This document shows, piece by piece, positions 10,265 through 18,836 of a stretch of DNA of 45,358 bases (position 1 is its first letter; the number at the start of each line of letters is the position of its first letter). Origin of the DNA: Verrucomicrobia bacterium ADurb.Bin118 (GTDB taxonomy: Bacteria; Verrucomicrobiota; Verrucomicrobiia; Limisphaerales; MWDV01); assembly GCA_002070715.1 (NCBI GenBank), contig MWDV01000134.1, forward strand, positions 1 through 45,358, read 5' to 3'. The notes beneath the pieces are model-generated. The model saw nothing but the letters and a program-made list of their open reading frames with translations. It ran no database searches and was not told where the DNA came from. The position numbers and the translations under genes are program-made.

Positions 10265-11413
10265 ATGACTTCGGCACTTTCCAATTTCGCCCGTCGCTTG
10301 CGCGTCCGCATTGAAAGCACGATGCGGGACGCGTCGGCGCCGGCTGTGACGGTAGCAGGAACGCCCGCGTCTCTTTTCCCGGACGACGAATTTGACGCGT
10401 GGGCGTTGGCCTTGTTCGCGGAACAATTTGCGTGCAACCCGTCGTATCATCGTATTTGCGTCGCCGCTGGAAAAACTCCCGGCACCGTGGAACATTGGAC
10501 GCAGATTCCCACCGTGCCCACCACGGCTTTCAAGGAATTTGATCTAACCTGCCTGCCTGCGGATAAACGCGAGGTGGTCTTTCATTCCAGCGGCACCACC
10601 CGGCAATCGCCCAGCCGGCATTTTCATCACGCCGAGTCGCTGGCGGTTTATGAAACGTCGCTTTGGACGGAATTCACGCGCCGGGTCCTGCCCGGGGAAT
10701 CAGAAGAGGTGGCCGACTTTCAACTGGCGCTCTTAACCCCGCCGCCGGCGCAAGCGCCGCACTCGTCATTGGTTCACATGTGCGAAACGGTGCGCCGTCG
10801 AATGGGCGCGCCGGAAACCAGCTATCTGGGATGTGTCCATCCAGAGGGCGGATGGACATTGAATTACGAACAAACCTGTTCCCGGCTGGCAGCGGCATGT
10901 ATGGCCGCGCAACCGGTCTTGCTGCTGGGCACGGGGTTTTCGCTGGTACATCTGCTGGATCATCTCGCAAGCCGGGGACAACGGCTGTCCCTTCCGCCCG
11001 GATCCCGCGTGATGGAAACCGGCGGTTACAAGGGCCGTTCCCGCACGCTCACCCAGGCGGAACTCCACGCGCTGATTACCGCCCGTCTCGGCGTTCCGCC
11101 GGCACAGATCGTTTGCGAATACGGCATGAGCGAGTTGAGTTCCCAGGCTTACGCCGCCGAGACGCAAACCGGACCACGCGAATTCCTTTTTGCCCCGTGG
11201 GCCCGCGCGCGGATCATCTCCCCGGAAACCGGACAGGAAGTGCGCCTGGGGGAAACCGGTTTGATTCAGGTGTTTGATCTGGCCAATGTTTTTTCCGTGA
11301 TGGCAATTCAGACCGAAGACTTGGGCGTACGCCAGGCCGCGGGATTCGTATTGGCCGGGCGCGCCGCGCAGGCCGAACCCCGCGGGTGTTCGCTCTTGCC
11401 AACCCCACCATGA
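10265..11413 (+). CDS. LuxE/PaaK-family acyl-protein synthetase
   Basis: A 382-residue member of the LuxE branch of adenylate-forming enzymes. It would activate a carboxylic acid as acyl-AMP and hold the acyl group on its own cysteine before handing it to a LuxC-type reductase. The phosphate-binding motif is HSSGTT at 107-112. The C-terminal GRAAQAEPRGCSL places C375 where the LuxE family carries its acylated cysteine (inference from family knowledge). I start it at ATG 10265; the frame is open upstream but those residues look unlike the family. Its stop overlaps the MFS start as ATGA, and luxC follows that, so the acid-activating and reducing enzymes are translationally linked. The substrate is unknown and no luxA or luxB is nearby. 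Confidence 0.85.
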   Translation: MTSALSNFARRLRVRIESTMRDASAPAVTVAGTPASLFPDDEFDAWALALFAEQFACNPSYHRICVAAGKTPGTVEHWTQIPTVPTTAFKEFDLTCLPADKREVVFHSSGTTRQSPSRHFHHAESLAVYETSLWTEFTRRVLPGESEEVADFQLALLTPPPAQAPHSSLVHMCETVRRRMGAPETSYLGCVHPEGGWTLNYEQTCSRLAAACMAAQPVLLLGTGFSLVHLLDHLASRGQRLSLPPGSRVMETGGYKGRSRTLTQAELHALITARLGVPPAQIVCEYGMSELSSQAYAAETQTGPREFLFAPWARARIISPETGQEVRLGETGLIQVFDLANVFSVMAIQTEDLGVRQAAGFVLAGRAAQAEPRGCSLLPTPP

Positions 11414-12684
11414 GCGCCGATGCCCGCCACAAAACGCGCACGCTCTGGCTCGTGGGGGTGCTGCATGCTTTCACCCATGTCTATCATGTGGCGCTCATCC
11501 CGTTGTATTTGCTGATCCAACGCGATTTTGGATTCGCCGGAGTGGGCCAGGCCACGTCTCTCGTCACCGTGTTGATGGTGGCCTATTTTCTGCCCAGTTA
11601 CGGGTTGGGTGTGCTGGCGGACCGTTGGAACCGGCGCAAGCTACTCGGCTGGGGACTGGCGATCAACGGTATGGGATTCGTGGCGTTGGCGTTCTCCCCC
11701 AATTATGCCTGTGCCGTGGCGTCGGTGGTCATCGCGGGCTTCGGCGGCAGTTTTTATCACCCCGCGGCCACCGCCCTGGTAGCGCGGCTTTATCCGGTCA
11801 ACACCGGGAGGGCTCTGGGACTACTCGGCATCGGCGCGAGCGTTGGTTTTTTCAGCGGCCCGTTGTTGGCTGGCTGGCGGGCGGGGGCGTTGGAAGCGGC
11901 GCGCGGCGCCGCCGCCTGGCGCGCGCCGGTGTTGGAATTGGGATTGGCGGGGCTTCTCGTGGCGGCAGTGTTCGCGTGGTTGGCCGAGGACGAACCCACC
12001 CCGTCCGTCGCGATAAAACCCCGTCCCCGCCCCACCCGGCTTTTCCCCACCACCGCGCTGTGGCTGTGGTTTCTCGCCGCGGCGCTGGCGTTCAGCCTAC
12101 GCGACTTTGCGGGCACCAGCGTCGGCAGTTTAAGTTCCCTGTTTCTTCAGAAAGCGCACGGATTCGACACCCGCTGGGGCGGGCTGGCTTTGAGCGGTCT
12201 GTTCCTCGCGGGCGTGGTCAGCAATCCGCTGTTCGGCCATCTCAGCGACCGGGGCCGCAAACGCTGGTTCACCGGCATCATGCTGGTCTCAGCCGGCCTG
12301 GTGACGCTCTTCCCCCATTTGCCCGCGGGGTGGGCGATTCCCGCACTCGTCGCCTACGGTTTTTTCTTCAACGCCAACTATCCCATCATCGAGGCGGAAC
12401 TGATGCAATCCGTGCCCGATGCTGTTCGTGGGCGCGTGTTCGGCCTCTTCATGACCGTGGGCGGATTCACCGGGAATCTTTCCCACTGGCTGATCGGCGA
12501 CGCGGTGCGGCGCATGGGCGATGCGGCCCACGTTCCCGCCAGTTACACCCAACTCTATCTGGCGCTGGCCGTCCTGATGCTCGCCGCGTTGCTGGGATTG
12601 CCTTGTTTGCACGCCCTCCGCAAACGCGAGGGGCTCGCCGCGCCGACGGACACGGGCTCCGGTTTTCCTTCTTCTTCACTATGA
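11410..12684 (+). CDS. MFS transporter between luxE- and luxC-like genes
   Basis: A 424-residue major facilitator protein with about twelve hydrophobic segments and a central charged loop rich in Pro/Arg (about residues 197-213). The N-terminal half (HAFTHVYHVALIPLYLLIQ, then GLGVLADRWNRRK, the MFS motif A between helices 2 and 3) resembles the fosmidomycin-resistance Fsr-like group. It starts at ATG 11410, overlapping the luxE stop by ATGA, and ends at 12684 with the same overlap onto luxC. The coupling suggests it imports the acid precursor or exports the product of the LuxE/LuxC pair; direction and substrate cannot be read from sequence. Confidence 0.85.
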   Translation: MSADARHKTRTLWLVGVLHAFTHVYHVALIPLYLLIQRDFGFAGVGQATSLVTVLMVAYFLPSYGLGVLADRWNRRKLLGWGLAINGMGFVALAFSPNYACAVASVVIAGFGGSFYHPAATALVARLYPVNTGRALGLLGIGASVGFFSGPLLAGWRAGALEAARGAAAWRAPVLELGLAGLLVAAVFAWLAEDEPTPSVAIKPRPRPTRLFPTTALWLWFLAAALAFSLRDFAGTSVGSLSSLFLQKAHGFDTRWGGLALSGLFLAGVVSNPLFGHLSDRGRKRWFTGIMLVSAGLVTLFPHLPAGWAIPALVAYGFFFNANYPIIEAELMQSVPDAVRGRVFGLFMTVGGFTGNLSHWLIGDAVRRMGDAAHVPASYTQLYLALAVLMLAALLGLPCLHALRKREGLAAPTDTGSGFPSSSL

Positions 12685-14042
12685 CGCTGCCTGCTTATTT
12701 CCTCGCCGATCTGCCGCCCGACGCGGAGTTGACCGCGCAACTCATTGTCGAAGCCAGCCAGACTTTGAAACGCAACCGGGCGCGTTACCTGGCCGACCGA
12801 TCCACCGCGCAACTGGTTGCTCTGCTCGACCGGGTCGGCCGCGACTGGCTCGATCCCGGGTATCCGCTGCGGCAGTTGGCGCTGGCGGAAGGGCCGAACG
12901 CCCTCGGGTTCTCGCGGGAAACCCTGGCGACCGGGTTGGACGATTTTTTCCGGCAATTGACGGCGGAGAATCTCCACCGGTTACTGCGGCAGGACCTGGG
13001 CGCTGCGGAAGCATTGGATCATCCCGTGGTCCTGGATTCCACCGGCGAACCCCGGCGACGGACGTTGGCGGTGGGCCCGGAATTTCTGGTTCACATCGCC
13101 GCCGGCAATCTGCCGAATCCCACCCTGACCAGCATGGTGCTGGGCTTGCTGACCCGCGCGGCTCAATTCGTCAAATGCGCCACTGGCACCGCCCTGTTGC
13201 CGCAGTTGTTTGCCCATTCGCTGTATGCCGCCGACGCCAAACTGGGCGCGTGCCTGGAAGTGGCCGTCTGGCCCGGCGGCTGTGCCCGGCTGGAAACACC
13301 GTTGTTTGCCGCGGCGGATTGCCTCACCGCCACCGGCAGCGATGCCACCCTCGCCGCACTGCGCGCGCAATTATCCCCGGCCACCCGCTTCCTGGGCTAT
13401 GGCCATCGGGTGAGTTTCGCCTGTGTGGCGGGCGATGCGTTGACCGGCGGGCGCGCGCGACAACTGGCCCGCGCGGCGGCGGTGGATGTGGCGGCATGGG
13501 ATCAACTGGGCTGTCTTTCGCCCCAAGTGATTTATGTCACCCAGGGCAACGGGTTGGCGGCGGATCAATTTGCCGAACTGCTGGCGGAGGAACTTGCCGC
13601 CCGGGAACAAACCCACCCGCGCGGACGACTCCCCACCGACCTGGCGGCCACGCTGGCTTCGCGGCGCGCCTTTTACGCCGTGCGCGCGGCCCACTCCGGC
13701 GACACACGCGTCTGGCAAAGCCCTGAATCCACCGCTTGGACGGTGGTTTACGAAGCCGATCCGCAATTTCAATCGTCCTGCGGGTATCGGTGGGTTTATG
13801 TGAAACCGGCGCCCGACCTGACCGCCGTATTGCACGGCGCGGATGCCGTACGGGGACAGATCTCCACTGTCGGCCTGGCCGCGCCCGAAGAGCAGGCCGC
13901 GGCCTGGATGACCACCCTCGCCCGCTGGGGCGTGTCCCGGGTCTGTCCCTTGGGCCGGATGCAACAACCGCCACTCACCTGGCGGCATGATGGGCGCCCC
14001 GCTTTGGGGGAACTGATAACTTGGACCGATTGGGAAGATTAA
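12681..14042 (+). CDS. LuxC-type acyl-CoA/acyl-enzyme reductase
   Basis: A 453-residue protein of the LuxC fatty acyl reductase family, an aldehyde-dehydrogenase-like fold that reduces an acyl thioester to the aldehyde with NADPH. Recognisable features are [15 protein letters not shown] in the nucleotide-binding half and DQLGCLSPQ, where C278 is the expected nucleophile that accepts the acyl group. Its ATG at 12681 overlaps the MFS stop (ATGA), so luxE, transporter and luxC form one translationally coupled unit. In bioluminescent bacteria LuxC and LuxE supply the long-chain aldehyde for luciferase; here no luciferase exists, so the aldehyde or a derived alcohol would serve another purpose. 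Confidence 0.88.
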   Translation: MTLPAYFLADLPPDAELTAQLIVEASQTLKRNRARYLADRSTAQLVALLDRVGRDWLDPGYPLRQLALAEGPNALGFSRETLATGLDDFFRQLTAENLHRLLRQDLGAAEALDHPVVLDSTGEPRRRTLAVGPEFLVHIAAGNLPNPTLTSMVLGLLTRAAQFVKCATGTALLPQLFAHSLYAADAKLGACLEVAVWPGGCARLETPLFAAADCLTATGSDATLAALRAQLSPATRFLGYGHRVSFACVAGDALTGGRARQLARAAAVDVAAWDQLGCLSPQVIYVTQGNGLAADQFAELLAEELAAREQTHPRGRLPTDLAATLASRRAFYAVRAAHSGDTRVWQSPESTAWTVVYEADPQFQSSCGYRWVYVKPAPDLTAVLHGADAVRGQISTVGLAAPEEQAAAWMTTLARWGVSRVCPLGRMQQPPLTWRHDGRPALGELITWTDWED

Positions 14043-14176
14043 CGGATGGCCAGCAACCAGCATTCACCATGATGGCATCCATCAAACGGCAATCGTCTGT
14101 TTACCGAAAGGCGCGGGCGCACAAAAACTCCCGCACCGCCCGTTGTCCGACACCGCCCGGCCAAGGCCTCATCCAC

Positions 14177-14183
14177 AGAGGAG
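14177..14183 (+). promoter_or_regulatory. Strong ribosome binding site of queD
   Basis: AGAGGAG lies seven bases before ATG 14191. It decides that start over an upstream in-frame codon at 14143, which has no such site. Confidence 0.65.
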
Positions 14184-14190
14184 ACAATTT

Positions 14191-14553
14191 ATGAAGATGG
14201 AATTACGGAAAACGTTTCAGTTTGAGGCCGCGCATCTGCTGCCGCGATTGCCCAAGTCGCACAAATGCCGGCGGCTGCACGGACACAGCTTCAAAGTGGA
14301 CATCGTGATCACCGGCCCGTGCGATCCCAAGCTGGGTTGGGTGATGGATTATGCCGATATTTCAGCGGCTTTTCGCCCGTTGTGGGCCCGGCTCGACCAT
14401 CGTTATCTCAACGAAATTCCCGGCTTGGAAAACCCCACCAGCGAAGCCATCGCGGCGTGGATTTGGCGGCGGCTCAAACCCCGGCTGCCGCAACTCAGCG
14501 AAATTGTCGTGGCCGAAACCTGCACCGCGCGCTGCGTGTATCGGGGAGAATAG
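14191..14553 (+). CDS. queD: 6-carboxy-5,6,7,8-tetrahydropterin synthase
   Basis: A 120-residue member of the PTPS/QueD family, which turns dihydroneopterin triphosphate into 6-carboxytetrahydropterin, the second step of queuosine and other 7-deazaguanine syntheses. Zinc ligands are H15 (FEAAH), H30 and H32 (LHGHS). C26 in [10 protein letters not shown] is the QueD-type catalytic cysteine. D and H in ARLDHRYLN and the E in [11 protein letters not shown] complete the active-site pattern. The length is normal for QueD. It lies about 150 bases after luxC with its own strong ribosome binding site, so it may be a separate unit; no other queuosine gene is in view. Confidence 0.93.
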   Translation: MKMELRKTFQFEAAHLLPRLPKSHKCRRLHGHSFKVDIVITGPCDPKLGWVMDYADISAAFRPLWARLDHRYLNEIPGLENPTSEAIAAWIWRRLKPRLPQLSEIVVAETCTARCVYRGE

Positions 14554-14666
14554 AACCGGACCGTAAAAAAGATGGGTGCGCGGGAAACGTACCCTCCCTT
14601 GAACGACCTCACCGTCCGGCGAATGGAAGGAGCGGTTTTTTTGGCAAACGCCCTACTCGTTCCACT

Positions 14667-15398
14667 TTACCACAATCCCCAATACAAGATGTACGAGGAC
14701 GCGTAGTTGGTTTTCATCTGCCGCGCATTGCGCCACTGGACCGAGCCATCCAGGCAACCGACATTGCCGCCAACCGCCCCCACCTGCAGGGGGGTGGTGC
14801 TCGCCCGGGTGAAAGTGGCGCCATTGACCTGAAACGGCCCGCTCTTGCAATGCGGCGCCATGGTCAGGGTGTCACCCCAGTGATTCGCATCGGCCAGGAT
14901 GTAATTGGTGCCGGCCTCGCTGGTCTTGGCGGGAGAATGCCACCATTCCCGCGCTCCCACCGCCCAACCCGTCATGTTAGCGTCGCCCAGATAATTGTAC
15001 CCGACCAAGTAGCCCCACCGGCCGTCATAACGCGGCTGGGTGCCAAACGTGAAATTGGGGCAATCCATGACCCGCACGTTGCCCGAATACAGGACCATGT
15101 TGGTGTAGCTCGCGCTGGCAATGCGCAGAGAATGCCATTGACCGTTGTTGTCGCGTCCCGTGGGCACGCGGTCTTGAAAGTCGTTGCCATAAATATGCAC
15201 GGTCAACGCCGCCTGGCGCATGTTGCTCTTGCAGGAAACACGCCTGGCTTTTTCCTTGGCCGAAGACAGGGCGGGCAAGAGCATCGCCGCGAGGATGGCG
15301 ATAATGGCAATGACCACGAGCAGTTCGATGAGGGTAAAGGCGCGCCCGGCCCCGGTGCCGTCGCCCGGCCGGTCCGCCGATAGGATTGGCTTCATCAT
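14667..15398 (-). CDS. Type II secretion-like pseudopilin with prepilin leader
   Basis: A 243-residue protein that begins with a short basic leader and the prepilin motif [17 protein letters not shown], then [14 protein letters not shown]. Prepilin peptidase would cut before the Phe and methylate it, leaving a membrane-anchored pilin helix. The C-terminal part (GCLDGSVQW) corresponds to the H-X9-DG region of the Verrucomicrobia/Planctomycete pseudopilin family, but the usual histidine is not at the expected position. Two adjacent ATGs (15398 and 15395) are possible starts. It stands alone, convergent with queD and divergent from a PEP-CTERM gene. Such proteins occur in many copies per genome and their individual roles are unknown. 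Confidence 0.85.
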   Translation of the reverse strand: MMKPILSADRPGDGTGAGRAFTLIELLVVIAIIAILAAMLLPALSSAKEKARRVSCKSNMRQAALTVHIYGNDFQDRVPTGRDNNGQWHSLRIASASYTNMVLYSGNVRVMDCPNFTFGTQPRYDGRWGYLVGYNYLGDANMTGWAVGAREWWHSPAKTSEAGTNYILADANHWGDTLTMAPHCKSGPFQVNGATFTRASTTPLQVGAVGGNVGCLDGSVQWRNARQMKTNYASSYILYWGLW

Positions 15399-15680
15399 AG
15401 CGCCACTATTCTGCCGCCGCCCGCGAAGCGCAATCCAAAAAAAAATGGCGGGAAAACACCGCCGGATGGCCGCCGGCACTCGTCTCCGCCGCCGGAAATT
15501 GGCGACCCGCAAAATCTCGGCTTCCTTGCCGGTTGCCCGGGGTTTACGACCGGAAATAAAGATTCAGATTTGCATAAAAAAAGCTTGCCATGTCCGGGGC
15601 AAATGAATTAAGAAACTCCCAGTCGGTTGTTTTGGGCGCGTCGCAGGAGCCGATGCGCGAATGAAAGAATGACTGGAATC
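15399..15680. other. Divergent intergenic region, pseudopilin / PEP-CTERM gene
   Basis: About 280 bases between two divergent surface-protein genes. The part near 15550-15620 is markedly AT-rich compared with its surroundings, including an A-run, so promoters probably lie there, but no pair of boxes is convincing. TTGCC and GGCAA (around 15586-15603) form a weak inverted repeat. No gene is seen. Confidence 0.4.
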
Positions 15681-16601
15681 ATGAAAAAAAACCTAGTGAA
15701 AAATAATCTCCTTGGCCGGCGCCACCCGTTTTCCTGTGGGCTGATTGCCGCGTTCGCCTTGGGCGCGTTCGTCACGCACGGCTTCGCCGCCGCGTACATG
15801 TGGAATTTTGACGCCGGCGATCTGACCGCGGCCTATGGCAACGGCGAGCTGGTTTACTTCCATGCCGACACAGAGGGAGTGACCGGGTTCGGCAGCACCG
15901 GAGGCGCCATCCCCAACATCAACGGCCAAACGGCCAATTACATGTACGTTCCCGCGTTTGGCCCGACCAATTTCGGGTACCAACTCTGGCTGCATGATTC
16001 GGGCCCCAATGGCGGGGATCCGGACTATATCCGGCAATACACCATCATCTTCGACGTTTACGTTCCCGAACCACTGAACTGGCTGCCGTTCTTTAACACC
16101 AACCCTTGGAACAAGAACGATGCCGAATTCTATCTCCGAAACAACGGGTCCATCGGCCTCGATCCGGGGGCGGGGGGTAATACTGGCACGGGCTATTCGC
16201 CCGGCGGGGTCGTCGCTGCGAACACTTGGCACCGGATTGCCTTTGCGGCGGACTTTGAAGCCGGGACGGTGGCGTACTATGTGGATGGACAACAGGTCCA
16301 TTACAAAGACAACTTGACTGCCGCCGTGCGCTCGAAATACAGCCTGTATTCAAACGTACCAGATAATGAGGGAGAAGACCCCTATCCCTCGTTCGCACTG
16401 TTTAATAACAACTACCCCAACCAATACAAACATGAGCTTTATGTGAACAGCATCGCCGTGGCGGACTGGACGCTTTCCCTGGAGGACATGGCCGGCTTGG
16501 GCGGGGCGAATGCGGCGGGTATTTTAATTCCTGAACCCTCGTCGCTGGCGCTCGCGGCGTTGGGATTGGTGACCCTCCTCGGTTTCCGGCGCCAGCGGTA
16601 A
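15681..16601 (+). CDS. PEP-CTERM sorting-domain protein with LamG-like domain
   Basis: A 306-residue exported protein. It has a basic N-terminus and hydrophobic signal segment ending near GFAAA, one LamG/concanavalin-like beta-sandwich of about 230 residues, and the C-terminal sorting signal IPEPSSLALAALGLVTLLG followed by RRQR. PEP-CTERM tails are recognised by exosortase, which moves the protein to the surface or matrix. No exosortase gene is in this window. The LamG-like part resembles a module of the 1842-residue protein at 22983-28511 (shared pattern: W-F-GDL, QYT, EFY, TWxRxAFA). I chose ATG 15681 because of the GGA seven bases upstream; ATG 15669 is also possible. A clear terminator follows. 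Confidence 0.88.
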   Translation: MKKNLVKNNLLGRRHPFSCGLIAAFALGAFVTHGFAAAYMWNFDAGDLTAAYGNGELVYFHADTEGVTGFGSTGGAIPNINGQTANYMYVPAFGPTNFGYQLWLHDSGPNGGDPDYIRQYTIIFDVYVPEPLNWLPFFNTNPWNKNDAEFYLRNNGSIGLDPGAGGNTGTGYSPGGVVAANTWHRIAFAADFEAGTVAYYVDGQQVHYKDNLTAAVRSKYSLYSNVPDNEGEDPYPSFALFNNNYPNQYKHELYVNSIAVADWTLSLEDMAGLGGANAAGILIPEPSSLALAALGLVTLLGFRRQR

Positions 16602-16627
16602 ACCGGTTGGTTCCCGGTATATGCTTC

Positions 16628-16657
16628 AAAAACGGGCTCTGACCGGGCCCGTTTTTT
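16628..16657 (+). terminator. Rho-independent terminator after the PEP-CTERM gene
   Basis: Arms AAAAACGGGC and GCCCGTTTTT pair perfectly around a nine-base loop and end in a run of six T. It lies 27 bases after the stop codon. The A-tract on the left means it could also stop transcription from the other side. Confidence 0.85.
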
Positions 16658-16731
16658 GTTGTGCGGGATGAAGCGTCCACGCCGGCCATCACATCCCACA
16701 GCTTAGCCGGAACGATTCGATTAGAGTTTGG

Positions 16732-16777
16732 GTGGAACGGGCCACTGGCCCGTTCTGTCGGGCTACCAGCCCGACAG
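16732..16777 (+). repeat. Two-hairpin element, left copy
   Basis: Forty-six bases fold into two adjacent perfect hairpins: GAACGGGCC / GGCCCGTTC with loop ACT (16735-16755), and CTGTCGGGCT / AGCCCGACAG with loop ACC (16755-16777). The reverse complement of 16828-16873 has the same length and the same framework (GTGGAACGG, then CCGTTCTG, then CAG), while the hairpin tips differ but still pair. This looks like a REP-type palindromic repeat unit. Confidence 0.75.
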
Positions 16778-16827
16778 TCGAACGCAAAGAGTGCGAACCC
16801 AATGGTGGGCGATCTCCGTGCGCTCGG

Positions 16828-16873
16828 CTGGGCGGCAGGTTGCCGCCCAGAACGGCCAGGTTGGCCGTTCCAC
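16828..16873 (-). repeat. Two-hairpin element, right inverted copy
   Basis: On the plus strand: CTGGGCGGCA / TGCCGCCCAG with loop GGT (16828-16850), then GAACGGCCA / TGGCCGTTC with loop GGT (16850-16870). Read on the minus strand it aligns without gaps to 16732-16777 and keeps ACC triloops. The two copies face each other across 50 bases, the arrangement seen in BIME-like pairs. Confidence 0.75.
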
Positions 16874-17223
16874 TTGGATCAACTGCATCGTTCCGGCTTA
16901 GGGAAACTCCTCGCATCCCGATGCGCAAACCAATCGTCGGCACGCTGGCGGGAAGCAGGGATGAAGCCATCTCGCAAGGCAAGGCCGCGTGCCCTTCCCC
17001 CGCTCTATTCCTTCCCCGTCTCCTATTGGAGAGTCCTAGGCGCCGGTCGGGAGGAGAATTAGTTTTTGGTCAGTTTATGGAAAGGAGAACTAAAACCATT
17101 ACCCAGAGACTCTTGGTCCCGGCAATCGCTCCTTCCCGTCGGGTTATTTTACTTGCTTCTTTCCGGAAACAGTTGAAAGCTATTCCCGCGGCGGTCAACC
17201 GCCAAGCAACCGATTACTCTGAA

Positions 17224-18021
17224 ATGAATGATCACCGAAGAACCCCGAATCCCCGTCGGAAAATCCCAGGGTTTACGCTCATCGAATTGCTTGTGGTGAT
17301 TGCCATCATCGCCATCCTGGCCTCCATGCTGTTGCCGGCCCTGGCCAAGGCGAAAGGCAAAGCCCACCAAATCCAGTGCGCCAGCAACCAAAAACAACTG
17401 GCCCTGGCGGTGCAGATGTACAGCAGCGATTTTGGCGACTGGTTTCCGCCGATGCAGGAGTTGCTCCCGGCCGGATACGAAACCAGTTGGCGCTCCTACC
17501 TCTTTCCGTACGTGGGGAAGAACCCCCGCGTTTATGATTGCCCGACGGAAAAGGAGGAGGTGTATGCGTTGGGCGCGCGGGTCGCGCCCAAGGTGCCGAT
17601 TCCGGCGTTGGCGGGACAGGCGCTCAGCGGCGAGATTGAACTTTTGAGCGGCTTGGGCGCGGTCAATGTGCATTGGACCGACGCCAACTCCACCCCGCCG
17701 TTCGGCCGCCCGAGAGGCTATGAGAACAATATGGGTCGGTGGTCGCGGGTGGAGAAACCCGCTTTGTTGATCCTGTTTGGGGACGGACACAGCGACATCA
17801 ATAAAATCTGGCCCAATGACCGGTGGTGGATTTGGAAAGAAATGGGGAGCGCAGCCAGCGCGGGGTTTAATCGCGCCGCGCAACGCGATCCGGGGGCGTT
17901 CCGGCACAATCAACGCTCGAACTACACCTTTGCCGATGGCCGGGTGCAATTGCTCGACCCGGGCAAAATTCCGTGCAATCGCGAGGAATGCTGGTGGTCC
18001 GCCAAAGCGCGCCCCCATTGA
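17224..18021 (+). CDS. Type II secretion-like pseudopilin, H-X9-DG family
   Basis: A 265-residue protein with a basic leader and the prepilin motif [17 protein letters not shown], followed by [19 protein letters not shown]. Near the C-terminus [12 protein letters not shown] gives exactly H-X9-DG, the signature of the pseudopilin-like family abundant in Planctomycetes and Verrucomicrobia. Prepilin peptidase would process it at the Gly-Phe bond. The ATG at 17224 is chosen because it gives a normal-length leader; no strong ribosome binding site is visible. A small membrane-anchored unknown starts 35 bases downstream and is probably cotranscribed. Confidence 0.88.
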   Translation: MNDHRRTPNPRRKIPGFTLIELLVVIAIIAILASMLLPALAKAKGKAHQIQCASNQKQLALAVQMYSSDFGDWFPPMQELLPAGYETSWRSYLFPYVGKNPRVYDCPTEKEEVYALGARVAPKVPIPALAGQALSGEIELLSGLGAVNVHWTDANSTPPFGRPRGYENNMGRWSRVEKPALLILFGDGHSDINKIWPNDRWWIWKEMGSAASAGFNRAAQRDPGAFRHNQRSNYTFADGRVQLLDPGKIPCNREECWWSAKARPH

Positions 18022-18056
18022 AGCCCGCCCGCACTGGATCCCCGACGGGACGCGCC

Positions 18057-18566
18057 ATGAACAAATCCAAAACGATTCAAATCGGACTGGCGGTGGTGTT
18101 GCTGGCCGGAGCGGGCATGCTGACAGTCCGTTTTCTGCGGAACGAACGCGACGCCAGCGAAGGCCAGGTGTATTACTATGATTTGAGCGAACAGAAGCTT
18201 TTTGCGGCCCCGCGAAACGCCGTGCCCCCCATCCGGGGGCTCAATGACGATGAAGCCGACGCCGTGCGCGCGGTGGTCGTTTCGCCCACGGGCAATCCCC
18301 GGGAAAAGAAGAACATCCGCATTGCTTACCTGGAAAAATACACGCCCGAGTTGAAGGCCAAAATCGAGGCGTTGCGGCGCGCCGAAGCCGCGGGACAATC
18401 CACCATCGGCATCATCGGCCATGGCATGGTGCCCCAAAACACGTTGGTGCGCCGGGTGACGGATGACCAATGGGTGCCGCTGACCTCGCCCGCCGGGGAA
18501 CGAATCGTCAGCGAGTGGAACGTGCCCGGCCCCGATGGACGCTATCCGGTGGTATGCGCCCCGTAA
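18057..18566 (+). CDS. Small membrane-anchored protein of unknown function
   Basis: A 169-residue protein that I do not recognise. Residues 8-25 (IGLAVVLLAGAGMLTVRF) form one transmembrane helix after a short basic start, so the rest is probably periplasmic. The soluble part opens with GQVYYYDLSEQKLFAAP, is rich in charged residues (LEKYTPELKAKIEALRRAEA looks helical), and ends in short beta-like segments. It has no cysteines and no known catalytic motif. It follows the H-X9-DG pseudopilin by 35 bases on the same strand, so it may be an accessory of that pilin. Confidence 0.7.
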   Translation: MNKSKTIQIGLAVVLLAGAGMLTVRFLRNERDASEGQVYYYDLSEQKLFAAPRNAVPPIRGLNDDEADAVRAVVVSPTGNPREKKNIRIAYLEKYTPELKAKIEALRRAEAAGQSTIGIIGHGMVPQNTLVRRVTDDQWVPLTSPAGERIVSEWNVPGPDGRYPVVCAP

Positions 18567-18629
18567 TCCTGCAATGCCATCCCGATTGCGTCACCAGCTA
18601 TGAAGATGGATTCAAAACGTCGCGCACCG

Positions 18630-18665
18630 CTGGCTGGCTGGAGAGCCAGCCGGTTCGCAGCGAAC
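18630..18665 (+). repeat. Adjacent hairpin pair
   Basis: CTGGCTGGCT / AGCCAGCCGG around a GGAG loop (one G-U pair), followed at once by GTTCG / CGAAC around CAG. The design of two abutting hairpins in an intergenic region recalls the elements at 16732-16873, though the sequence is not closely alike. Confidence 0.5.
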
Positions 18666-18745
18666 GCCCGTCCCCAAAACCAAAGCGGCCATCTGATCGG
18701 AAAACTGCCCCAGGGCATTCCCCAGCTGATGCGGCCTCTTATTGA

Positions 18746-18774
18746 TTGACTCTTTTTCCTGAAAAAATTATCTT
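18746..18774 (+). promoter_or_regulatory. Predicted sigma-70 promoter of the four-LamG protein gene
   Basis: TTGACT at 18746-18751 and TATCTT at 18769-18774 with 17 bases between them, set in an AT-rich patch. The -35 box matches at five of six positions and the spacing is ideal. The start codon lies 62 bases after the -10 box. Confidence 0.55.
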
Positions 18775-18836
18775 TTACCCGTCGCGCAACCGAATTCAGT
18801 TAGCATCACGAAACGAACAAAAAACCCGTCAGACCT

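Larger units (their letters stand above)
16602..17223. other. 622-base non-coding region with terminator and hairpin repeats
   Basis: It holds the terminator of the PEP-CTERM gene, then two 46-base inverted two-hairpin elements (annotated separately) separated by 50 bases, then about 350 bases without a recognisable feature leading to the second pseudopilin. An in-frame extension of that pseudopilin reaches far upstream, but its residues are unlike any leader and run through the repeats, so I treat it as non-coding. Confidence 0.55.

Noticed and set aside
11625-12680. N-terminal extension of the luxC frame by 352 codons
   Set aside because: It runs through the MFS gene in another frame, is Arg-rich and unlike LuxC; the ATGA overlap at 12681 is a natural start.
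14043-14190. Possible preQ1 riboswitch before queD
   Set aside because: I could not find the preQ1 core hairpin with its A-rich tail; only a strong ribosome binding site is evident.
14572-14706. Short open frame of about 44 codons after queD
   Set aside because: It overlaps the end of the minus-strand pseudopilin and has neither a ribosome binding site nor recognisable features.
15513-15668. Sigma-54 type promoter in front of the PEP-CTERM gene
   Set aside because: Some PEP-CTERM genes use sigma-54, but no GG-N10-GC spaced pair of the right form is present in the AT-rich leader.
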